Shown here: piece by piece, positions 54,618-64,000 of the stretch
How positions within the stretch are numbered: position 1 is the first letter of the stretch
How the letters are laid out: each line of letters opens with the position of its first letter
Assembly: GCA_949987705.1 (NCBI GenBank)
Contig: CATLJY010000142.1
Location: 1-64,000 of the forward strand
Direction of reading: 5' to 3'
Length of the DNA stretch: 64,000 nucleotides
From: Thereva unica
Taxonomy: Eukaryota > Arthropoda > Insecta > Diptera > Therevidae
The notes under the pieces: generated by a model
What the model was told of the DNA's origin: nothing
Database searches by the model: none
The model's input: the letters and a program-made list of their open reading frames with translations, nothing else
Position numbers and translations under genes: made by a program

Positions 54618-55965
54618 TAACAAGAGTCGCAAGGGTATGAGTGACCTTATGAAGAGAGCACTGGAAGAACATCGATCAGGTAATCAAAGTCTTTCATCTC
54701 TCATGCGTAGACTTGGGTCGGAATTTCATAGAAACAGTGAGTTATCAGCCCAAGAAGCAGTTTACAACATTCTGCAAATCCCGATGAGCAAAGCTTCTGA
54801 GCAATGCCTTTTCGTTCAGACAGGTCCGCCTCATGAGCGATCGAGAATGTTATTATCGCCAAAACAGCTTAAAGAGCTTGCGGATTCCAATTCAGAATCG
54901 TCTGAAATCTTTGTGGCTGGACTTATTGACCATTATGAAGCGCGCCCGGATTCTCTTGAAGATATCAGTCTGGCTTACTTCATTGCTTGGTACGAATATT
55001 CGAAGTCGAAAAGATCGACTCGAAACCAGCTTGATGTGAATGAAGATGATATTCAAGATTGCGATGTAGAACACTCCAATCCATTTTTAAGTTTAAAACA
55101 AAATTTTGGTTTTCTAAAGAAGCGATCTTTTCCGAAAGTGATCCGATTCAGACGCTTTAATGTCGCTCAAGATCCAAACAATTATTACCGCGAAACAATC
55201 ATGCTATATTTACCTTGGAGGAAGGAGAGTGAAGATCTTGTAGACTGTGAGGCCAAGTATCGAATAAACATAGAACAGATTATCTTGAATCGAAGTGAAT
55301 TCAATGCCTTCGATGATGAATTTCTCGAATCTCAAATGAGACGCGCCAATTCAGGTCACGAAAATCGGGCTGATCCAAATGACTATGATACTGATCGTCC
55401 CAATTACGATGAGTTTCAAAGATATGTTCTTCAAGATGGGATTGAACAAGTCAATGAATTTGGTGATTACGAGAGAAGATCATACTCAGAGAGATTCGTT
55501 CTTCCAAATCGTGTATCAAATGAAGACTTTTACAAGATGCTTTCTTCTCTAAACTTGGAACAACGTGATTTCATAACTCATGTTGTGTCTCATTTCAAGT
55601 TCTCACAACAAGACCCTTTATATCTCTATCTCAAAGGGGGTGCTGGGGTAGGAAAGTCTCATGTCATCAACACTCTCTACCAGGCTCTAATAAGAATTTT
55701 CAACTCAGAAGTTGGCGATGATCATGATAAACCTACCGTCCTTTTAACTGCTCCTACTGGGAAAGCTGCTTTCAATATTCTCGGGCAAACACTTCACACA
55801 GCTTTTCAGTTGCCAGTGAACCAACACACCGCCCATCAACTTTCAGACTCTGTGTCAAATACAACGTCTACTTATTTATCATCGCTTAAGCTTGTCGTGA
55901 TTGATGAGATAAGTATGGTCAGCGAGCAAGTTCTCCGAATGGTTGATAAGAGGTTAAGGGATATC
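54618..55965 (+). pseudogene. Helentron protein, Rep-helicase linker and helicase motifs I-II
   Basis: Continues the Rep frame. The N-terminal part has the linker region R-K-G-M-S-D-L-M-K-R-A. The helicase begins near residue 310 of this open stretch with S-L-N-L-E-Q-R-D-F. Walker A is G-G-A-G-V-G-K-S-H near 55640; T-A-P-T-G-K-A-A is at about 55750; Walker B is V-I-D-E-I-S-M-V at about 55900. This is a Pif1-like helicase. HINE copy C cuts the gene after R-L-R-D-I. Confidence 0.85.
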
Positions 55966-58293
55966 TATATATATAAAAGTGAATGTTTGTCTGTGTGTAA
56001 GTCCTTTATAGACTCCGAAACCGCTCATCCGATTGGCATATTTTTTTGGATATAGGGGTTTTCGGGTACGGGGAGTGTTCCTAGCTGGTCTATTATGCTC
56101 TATCTGGAACACTTCGGGTAGCTGTAGTGTACCGATATGGTAAAATGTCGAACTTTTGTATGGGAGGTACTCTTCGAATCACTGCTAAAGAGCTCAAATC
56201 CATTTTATTTTCGTTTTTTTCCGAAAAAATACGATTCCCAAAGTTTCAGATCGATCGGAGTTGATTTACTGGTAGTTGCGGTACAATTTTATTGGATTTT
56301 TCGCGAACGACGCGGTTCCCTGAACTTGGATTGAAGTAGCTTCGACTGTATGAGCCGAGTTTAGAAATCTATGGCTTAAATAAAAGGTCTCGAAGCCAAA
56401 AAGACAACAAATTCAATAATCGTATGTTTATCACTTTTACTTTTTGAGATGTGGTACTTGGAAATTTTCATAGATTTCAAGTTCCTTCATTTTTCAAAAT
56501 ACAACAATTCGTATTAGAACACACCTGTTTTCATTTCTATTTGGAAAAATCAATAATTTACCTTTCGAACGGTATGTATTTTTCCCACAACATTATTATT
56601 TTCATCTCAATTTCATTCAATGAGTTAAATAATACTTTCCATCTATCCATTTGAACAGTGCTTTGATTTTTCTGCCATATGCAGAAAACAAAATCAAACA
56701 TAGCAACCAATCAAAAAACGCAACGTTTGACGCAAATTACACGGCATAACATTTCTTCCATCAACACTTCCAATAATTCCAATAAACCGGTTTTATCGGC
56801 AAGGGGTCGCGGGGAAGTTTGTTACTTGTGCATCCCAAAAAATTCTCGACTGCACAGAGCAACACACTAACACAATCATAATTTCATTCTCGGGGCCTAC
56901 GAAAATGACTTAGCTTAACTGACAGTTTGTACACAGCTACATAGACAATAGAATTGTTACACGGAAAAATGCAGAACAGTCAGTTTATCGTGTAATTCGT
57001 ATAACACGCACAAACCGGTTTGTTACAGCAGAAAGTGTTATGCCGTGTAACTCGCCTCTTTGGCTTGCATTAATTTTGCAAACGTTCGTGGTTTTAACAG
57101 AAGACATAGGTAATTTTGGTGACACTTCATATAAATGCATTTTGAATCTAATGTGTACAACTTTTTAGAAATAATTTGTTTTTGGTTCGTCTTTATGAAA
57201 AGTTGTTGAAGAGTTTCATGTTGCATGTTGAAGAGTTGGGTTAATTTTAAATGTTAGAACGTTCGTGGTTTTGATAGAATTAATAGGTAATTTTGTCATA
57301 CATCATATAAACGTATATTGAATTAATGTCTCACACTTTTATAGGAATAATTGGTTTTTCGTTGTTGGTTGTTTTAACGTTCTTGGTTTTTACGGAATAC
57401 AGAGTTTAATTTTGAAGATCATATAAACGGCAAGCCTTATTTTCTAGCACAATTTTCCAGAAATTAAACTCTCCAAATGTAACGAAAACTGTTTCACCAT
57501 GAGCAGAATCGCAATTTTATTTAAACACGGCACAAAAGAACGCTAAACATTAGAAAATAATTGTACAATTAATTCCCCTATGAAACGTATGGCATCTGTT
57601 ACACTTAATTTCCATATATGACCACAATTTTGCATTATGTCACATTAAGAGATAATAAAAGTTGGTTTTTTGGCATTGCTTTTTCTAACTATAAAAAATT
57701 TGTTTCATTTTTCAATTTAGTTTTATTGTTCTCGAAAAATTTTGTTATTGTAGACTTCCAGAAAAACTATAGAAAATGGCCCTCGAATTTCGAGTGCTGG
57801 ATGCTGCTTTTGCATTAATTTTAAATCTTTTAATGTTCATGGTTTTAACAGAATACACAGGCAATTTTGGTCATAGTTCAAATAAATTTATTTTGAATCT
57901 AATGACTCCAACTTTTATAGGAATAGTTGGTTTTTCGTTAATGGTTAAGAAGAGTAGAATTCTGAAGGTTTGGATTGATTTTAAATGTATAAACGTTGGG
58001 TGCAGCGAGGCGCACCGGGTCCCAGCTATCCAAAATACAGAAAATAAACGGTTCATTGAGACTCTACATCTGTGTATGAAAATTCATATCTCGAAAAATG
58101 CCATGTCAATGGATGGTTTTTATTGTCTCGATCAAAATGCCAGATCCCTAATAGTTTCACATTTTGTTATTTGAAATCAAAAATACAAAAAAATTGACTT
58201 TTTCGAACTCTCCTACTGTATATTAAAATTCATATCAAGTGATTACTACTATTGGCTTATGGGTGCAGCATAGGCGCACCGGGTCCCAGCTAG
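55966..58293 (-). mobile_element. HINE family 1, copy C, in the Helentron helicase
   Basis: Inverted orientation: the 5' end ctagctgggacccggtgcgc lies at 58293 reading leftward, and the opposite end at 55966 is tatatatataaaagtgaatg then tttgtctgtgtgtaagt. A second, internal copy of the 5' block is at about 57998-58026. Degenerate repeats built on aacgttcgtggttttaacag occupy about 57060-57960. No 128-bp array is present, so this is a different subfamily. The helicase frame resumes directly after tc at 58294. Confidence 0.72.
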
Positions 58294-59941
58294 TCTTCAA
58301 TAAGAACAAAATGTTTGGAGGAATTTCCGTAATCGCTGTCGGAGATTTCTATCAAGACCTCCTGTCATGGCCACATCATTAATTTCCACTAAATCATCTG
58401 ATGCATTTGTCGAGCTTCCTCAAATACCTCTTTGGCATTATTTTAAGGTTGATGAGCTCACAACTATCATGAGACAAAGAGATAATGCTAATTTTGCAAC
58501 AGCTCTTAACAACTTAGCAAGAGGAACAATGACGGAAGCAGATGTGAGTCTTATGCACTCAAGGCAAAGGTCTAATTTGACAGCGGAAGAGAGTCAGCAG
58601 AAACCAATTCATCTTTTCTATAAGAATAAAGACGTCGATGATTTTAACACTTTAGCACTTCAGTCCATGCCGGGAGAAGCAGCGAAGAGTGATTCATGGG
58701 ATATGGCAAGTGGCGAGGGAACTCCTAGTGGCAAACGAGAAATCCTCGAATCAGTGTCACGACCTACAGTTAAGCTTTCGGAAACTCTGGGCCTGGCAAA
58801 GAGCCTATACCTTAAAGTGGGTGGACAGTATGTAATGACTTGCAATCTTGATTGCTCGGATGGTCTCGTAAATGGCGTCGTTGGAATTTTAAGAAGAATT
58901 GATCGATGTATCATACCTAATAGTCCATCAATGACAAAGCCATTACGAATATGGATTGAGTTCGAGACCCCACGATCTGGTCAGAAACTTCGACAGAAGC
59001 ATCAGAATTTATTTTCAAATTTAGGAGTGGCGAATACTTGGACTCCAATCGAACCAGTGGCTTTAATAATCAAAAGAAAAGCCAACAGCAGCCTTCAAGT
59101 TATTAGAAAACAGTTTCCAGTAGTGCCTGCGGAAGCAATGACAATTCATAAGAGCCAAGGTTCAACATACACAAATGTTGCTGTACACTTACAGGGAATA
59201 TCTAAGAGATCCCTGCTGTACATGGCATGCTCCCGAGCAACAACAGCAGCGGGTCTTTTCTTAATCGGTACATTTGAAAAGACCAAACCACCTTCTGCGA
59301 CAGATGATTTGACACAGGAAATGAATCGGCATCAGAATTCGATGCTTTGTCCTCAATTCCTTTTTCTACGCTCTGTAACAGAGAATATTCGACAAATCAT
59401 ATTCCACAATGTGCAGTCTCTTTATAAGCATTCTCAGATTTACACCACAGATAATGTGTTTATGAACTCCCAAGTAATACTAACGGCAGAGACTTGGACT
59501 ACTGCAAATGATGAACCTTTTCTTTCCGGACACTCGTTGATTGGCTCTGTCGATTGCACAGGTCGCCGCCACGCAATGGGAGCGCGATGCTACTTGAAGG
59601 AAGGCTATCGTGATTCTTCGTCATCCGCGTTGAACATATTCTCAAGCGATACAGATGGCAGTGTTAGTGTCTCGAGCTTCATCTTAGAAGGAACTCTCAT
59701 TGCTTCTGTGTATCGACCACCAAAACGCACTTTTGAGAATCTCCGGAATTGTCTTTCCAATCTCCTGTTAGAATATCCAAATATGCCTCCTGTAATTGCA
59801 GGGTATTTCAATTATAATCTTCTTGCATCCGACGGTGATCACCTTCGATTATTTTTAGCGGTATATGAATTGGAGTTAGTATCCCCATTGTCAGCCACAA
59901 CTCGAAACGGTACTCAACTAGATGCCTTTTTTCCAATTTAA
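58294..59941 (+). pseudogene. Helentron protein, helicase C-terminus and AP endonuclease
   Basis: Starts with F-N-K-N-K-M-F-G-G-I-S-V-I-A-V-G-D-F-Y-Q, helicase motif III. A frameshift near 58352 leads to the long frame from 58367. That frame has late helicase motifs (A-M-T-I-H-K-S-Q-G-S-T at about 59137 and Y-M-A-C-S-R-A near 59220). From about residue 340 an endonuclease/exonuclease/phosphatase domain follows: F-H-N-V-Q-S-L, L-T-A-E-T-W-T and A-G-Y-F-N-Y-N. The last is GDFN in active enzymes, so Asp has become Tyr. An endonuclease after the helicase is a mark of Helentrons. Stop at 59941. Confidence 0.82.
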
Positions 59942-60180
59942 GAAATACGAGTTCCGGACTGTATGTGTCATGTACAGGAGTACACATTCACGAACCAATC
60001 TGGATTCGTTATTTAGCCGAAAGAGTGTCGTGATAAAGCTTAGTGAAGGTTTGGCTTAGATATTTGAGGTATGGAGCCTGCGTTAGAATATGACTTGAAT
60101 AAACCTGAGTAACTGAATTTACCACTGCAGCTCTGTCAGCTAGTCCGATTCACCGCGTCCACGCCGTAACCCCTGGTTAA
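59942..60180. other. Spacer between Helentron and LINE remnant
   Basis: The endonuclease homology seems to fade in other frames for a few tens of bases; nothing else was recognised. No Helentron 3' end was identified. Confidence 0.4.
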
Positions 60181-61239
60181 TACAATCTAATTTGACAAGC
60201 TCTCCCATTCCATTGTAATTCTAAAATTAAGAATGCTTGGCTTTCCGCAAGCCCTTCTAGTATGGTTCCAGTCTTACTTTGCTGACAGGACCTACCAAGC
60301 TTGGTTCGTTTTCGTGGTTCCAAATCAGTAACCATTGAAGCGACATCCGGTGTCCCCCAAGGAAGTTATCTTGGCCCTCTTCTCTTTAGCTTATCAATTG
60401 ATCACATTGTTCTCTTGCTAAGACACTGTAGAATACTGATTTACGCTGATGACATAAAATTTTACTGTCACATAAAGAGTATTGAGGAGTGCAAACTTTT
60501 GCAAGTTGACCTTGACACCTTTTATTCTTGGTGTGCTAACAGCAACCTGGTTCTTAATATTAGTAAATGTGAAGTCATGACGTTTAGTAGGAGATGTGGT
60601 CCTATAATTTTCAACTACACCTTTTCTAATGAGGGTATCACCACGTGTTAGTTTTGTTAAAGATCTCGGGATTAGATTTGATAGTAGGTTGGATATTTCC
60701 ACTCACATCAACTATATCTCTTCCAAAGGTAGTTTAGTCCTGGGTTTTATAAAAAGGTGGTCCAAAGAATTTAAAAACCCTTGATCACTAAACACCTTTA
60801 CATTTCTCTTGTTAGACCATTACTCGAATAAGCGTCCAAGGTTTGGTCTCCTCATTACAATTCGCATGTTAGAACTATTGAATCGGTTCAACGAAGGTTT
60901 GTTCGATTCGCAATGAATCATCTTCCTTAGGAAAAACCATTAGTTCTTCCATCATATGAATCACGGCTTAAGTTACTCAACTTAAGCTCTCTTCATAAGC
61001 GTCGTGAGGTGGCCGATGTTGTATTTGTTCATCAGCTCCTTAATGGAAAGGTTGACTCTGGTTTTCTAAGCCGCCGTGCGTCGTGTAGAGAGAGTCGTTA
61101 TAATCTGAGAGGATCACCTCTTTTACAAATCAACTCTTCTAACATGAATTACGGCAGATTTGAACCTGTCAATCGCATGTTCATTAACGTGAACAACAAT
61201 ATTAATATGCTTAGCGTGAGTATTAGTAGATGTCCTTAA
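60181..61239 (+). pseudogene. LINE reverse transcriptase remnant (Jockey/CR1/R1 group)
   Basis: Several frames together show F-D-K-L-S-H-S, S-G-V-P-Q-G-S-Y-L-G-P-L-L-F, L-I-Y-A-D-D-I-K-F-Y, W-C-A-N-S-N-L-V-L-N, then in another frame D-L-G-I-R-F-D and, after stops, E-S-R-L-K-L-L-N-L-S-S-L-H-K-R-R. The copy lacks its endonuclease and carries at least two frameshifts and several stops. Clade not resolved; it differs from the fragment at 31.8 kb. Confidence 0.78.
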
Positions 61240-61834
61240 AAGGAGTCTTTTTAATCTCATTAGCCGTTAGATATGTTTCCTTTTGCTTGCGTGGGTTACA
61301 TGTAATTTGGATTTTTTTAACTTTATTATTTCATGCTTAGTTGTCCTCATCAGAGCATCATCTCAGCGCTTGGTAGTGCTAAGTAGGTAAATTTTTCTTG
61401 GCCCAGCTGAGAAGTGCGCCTTCTGTTCTAGAAGGGTTTACTCTATTATTATTAATCATAATTCTAAGAGCCGAAACTGCAAGCGTTTGTGCTCGATGCG
61501 TAAAAACTGAACTGACTGGTTGGCCATCTAACTAACAACCGGAAAAACTTTATGCTAAGGCATCGGACGTACACTTACAGTAGAGGTATAGCTACACTAA
61601 AATTTTTCTTAGGACCACGGCCCTACATTAGAACGACCTTGGGTTCGTTCATTGGTCAAATATGTTATATAATTCTTTCAGCAGCATCTACTTGAAAGAT
61701 GCGTTAGTTTTTCAAGTTATTTGTTGGATTGTTTTCGTGAATCTTCACAATCTCCACTTAATATATTGTCATCCAGTCTGAAGTGTTATTCAACAGAAAG
61801 AATACCACGAAAAAGCGTAATTAGTGGCTAGTCT
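61240..61834. other. Probable LINE 3' UTR and unassigned sequence
   Basis: Follows the reverse transcriptase stop; (TTA)n-like tract near 61440-61460 may mark the LINE tail. Nothing else was recognised. Confidence 0.4.
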
Positions 61835-62260
61835 CTAGGCACAACATCCCACTAGTTTTATGCGAATCAGTTGGCGAATATGATTATTGAACCAAGCAGG
61901 GGTGTTTTTGCAGATATTTTGCCTGGTGGGCATGCTGCAGTTAGCGGCATATCGAATAGCCTTCGTGAGAATTGCAGCTTCCTTGTCGACGTGAGGGCTC
62001 AACTCTTTCGATAGAAGATATTCGTCTACTTTTTGTTGGAATTTATTCCAGTCAGCACACTGTTCAATAAATTGGGGGGAATGTTTCACCTGCTCTATGG
62101 GTTGGTTGAGGTGTAAAATAATGGGAAAGTGGTCAGTTAGGTTTGGGTGTTTCGTCGTAGTCCAGTCAAGTTTTGGAGCGATATCTGGGGTGGCTAGTGA
62201 TAGGTCTATGTTGGTCAAGGTATTTCTTGTAGTAAACATTGTTGGTGATCCATCGTTCAA
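61835..62260 (-). pseudogene. LINE endonuclease fragment (I/Jockey-like group)
   Basis: 141 residues on the minus strand: L-N-D-G-S-P-T before the ATG region, then N-I-D-L-S-L-A-T-P-D-I-A-P and T-D-H-F-P-I-I-L, the last blocks of an APE-type LINE endonuclease. A spacer region of the same protein follows and ends at TAG/taa near 61835. Upstream it stops at a repeated 78-bp segment beginning at 62261. No reverse transcriptase of this copy remains. Confidence 0.72.
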
Positions 62261-62338
62261 TCCAGAAGTTCGTTAGAACTTCCGTATGAGTTTTTATAAT
62301 GATTATGTTAATTTAAATAAAAAATAAAATGAAAAATG
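62261..62338. repeat. 80-bp direct repeat, left copy
   Basis: tccagaagttcgttagaact and following bases recur at 63581-63661 with small indels. Each copy has a hairpin gaagttc-gtta-gaacttc. Confidence 0.8.
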
Positions 62339-62843
62339 ATGATGACTAACGAACGTATGTTTACCCATTACATTACCCCATCCACACACACGAGTACCAG
62401 AATTGTTGAAAATAATAATCGTCGAGGTTCTTTTTCAACAAATTTAGTTTTAATAATTATTTTCTTTTATGTTTTAATCATTTTCACATTTTGAATAAAG
62501 TTTTTTGTATGATTTTTATGCATTTTTTAAATGGTGGATCTCAATTTTGTCACTTTTTTCTTGTCGGGTCGGTTTACTGGCAGTGCCACGAGGGGGCAGC
62601 ACTTGACACCGAAAACAATCTTTAATATGAAAAAAAGTATAATAAAAGCAGTAAAAAAAGTAAAAGGTGCATAGAAAAAAAAATAATAAAATAAAAATAA
62701 ACATCAGAAAGAATCATAATAATAATAATATTTGTGTCAAAAATTAAAATATGAATAGCTATGTCGGTAATGTTGAAAACGCAAAGTTTTAATATAACCA
62801 ACAAGATGGCGCTGCAGTATGTCCGCATGTTTACTCTTGCTAA
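62339..62843. other. Unassigned noncoding region
   Basis: A+T-rich with poly-A/T runs and an (ATA)n stretch; no gene recognised. Confidence 0.4.
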
Positions 62844-63412
62844 AGCCTAGTATGGAGTTCAAACGGAATTCCGTTTATATAGCATTTTTGCAATTTAATT
62901 CTACAAGGAAAAATTCGTGTAGAAAATATTGTGGAGAAAAAGTATAAAGTTGACTCTTATGTATTTATTAAGGGGTACGTATGCGGTGGTTGCAAACAAA
63001 AAATAAAAAACATTCAATAAGAGTAATTACATTTATTTGAACCGCAATTATTATTATGAATGTAATTGAAAGTCAGAATTAAAAAAAAGGAATTAACAGA
63101 AAATTTAATAAATTTCAAAAATCAGAACGGCAAAAGGTGATTTGCTGTCGTTCTGTCAAAATTACCAACAGCACAACAACGGAATATTGTCTAGCTATTT
63201 ATTCCGTCCAACGTGAACGGAAAAAAGTCTCCAATTTCCCTTGTAGAGCCATCTGTTAGAAAGTTTCACAAGTACAGAATTCCCTTCGAAGTCCGTACTC
63301 CCAAAACAAAAAATACACGGAAAAATCGGGTGAACGGATTTTCGTGCATCTTTTTACGTGTATTTTATATTTATATGGGGAACGGAATTCCGTTTGAACT
63401 CCATACTAGGCT
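62844..63412. mobile_element. 569-bp Harbinger-type MITE
   Basis: agcctagtatggagttcaaa continues into cggaattccgtt and returns as the complement at the right end (about 32-bp TIR). TAA flanks both ends (62841-62843 and 63413-63415), fitting the TWA target of PIF/Harbinger. An open frame at 63213-63491 crosses the end and is not supported. Confidence 0.82.
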
Positions 63413-63580
63413 TAATCTAAGTAGCTATTCGTCGTTGATCAAACGCCATCGTCATATTTTGGTTTCATTCGACCGCGCTTTTCTTTCCTGAACATTACAA
63501 ATGTTGGATTGACAATTTCTTTTTTACCGACTGTTCAATTGAAACGTTTAAAATACATTTTGTCATTCTTCTCGAATTTA

Positions 63581-63661
63581 TCCAGAAGTTCGTTAGAACT
63601 TCCGTATGAGTTTTTATTATAATAATTATGTTAATTTAAATAAAAAATAAAATGAAAAATT
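63581..63661. repeat. 80-bp direct repeat, right copy
   Basis: Second copy of the segment at 62261-62338; about 1.3 kb apart, with the Harbinger MITE between them. Confidence 0.8.
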
Positions 63662-63790
63662 ATTGTTGTTTGTTCACCATGCGGTATTATGAAATAATAC
63701 TCTTATGGTTTATTGTTAAAACACTTTATTAAATTAATAGGGTTATTATAATGCTTATAATAAAGTCTTATCACTACTTGGATATTACGT

Positions 63791-63890
<100 letters not shown>

Positions 63891-64000
63891 ATATATGTAT
63901 ATATTAATTAAGGTATTAATGTTTTATTTTGGAGCGCGGCGGGACCTTAAGTTTCGCTATGGAGGAACCTTCGGACAGTGTGTGATAGAAAAAGGAGATG

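Noticed and set aside
57776..58174. 132-codon frame
   Set aside because: Lies within the noncoding HINE copy C and crosses its conserved end block.
63213..63491. 92-codon frame
   Set aside because: Starts inside a Harbinger MITE and crosses its right terminal repeat.

Overview
The window looks like arthropod, probably insect, nuclear DNA made almost entirely of transposable elements (TEs). I found no host gene, no rRNA and no convincing intact tRNA. The reasons are the TE families present: RTE-like LINEs, BEL/Pao and CsRn1-type Ty3/gypsy LTR elements, Tc1/mariner, hAT and PIF/Harbinger DNA transposons, and Helentrons with their short relatives (HINEs). Other reasons are high A+T, long (TA)n tracts and probable short introns. 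The species cannot be named from the sequence. All family names rest on motifs read by eye.

Layout. 1-4.1 kb: a decayed minus-strand Ty3/gypsy end, split by RTE-like element 1 (1000-4009, 10-bp target duplication). 4.1-4.35 kb: a 168-bp glycoprotein fragment between 18-bp direct repeats. 4.4-8.7 kb: a chain of (TA)n tracts carrying a 949-bp TIR element, a 407-bp Tc1-like MITE and two HINEs with 128-bp minisatellites. 8.7-23.7 kb: a three-level nest. A Tc1 remnant (8735-23744) contains BEL/Pao element 1 (9235-23729, 5-bp duplication), whose 5' LTR contains a CsRn1-like gypsy element (9560-15385) with LTRs that look identical and a 4-bp duplication. 23.75-35.3 kb: BEL/Pao element 2, with broken gag, pol and an env gene resembling arthropod chuvirus glycoproteins. 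That env is interrupted by a small poly-T retroposon and by a hAT element that itself holds a LINE fragment. 35.3-39.0 kb: two more HINEs. 39-44.4 kb: MITEs and a large snap-back palindrome. 44.4-47.6 kb: an apparently complete RTE-like element 2 with a 13-bp target duplication and one long open frame. 47.6-60 kb: a second HINE family and an autonomous-type Helentron gene (charged repeats, Rep, Pif1-like helicase, AP endonuclease), split by a Harbinger element and by a minus-strand HINE. 60-64 kb: LINE remnants, a Harbinger MITE and another (TA)n tract.

How the parts fit. Several host-element frames or ends can be followed across their insertions, so an order of events can be read. The gypsy element is younger than BEL 1, and BEL 1 is younger than the Tc1 copy. 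The Harbinger and the HINE entered the Helentron gene after it was laid down. Tc1-like elements, HINEs and LTR breakpoints repeatedly meet at (TA)n tracts. These tracts are either preferred landing sites or places where recombination, or assembly, joined copies. The most notable item is the LTR retroelement with a negative-strand RNA virus type glycoprotein gene. The second is the Helentron, whose splitting insertions keep clean junctions.
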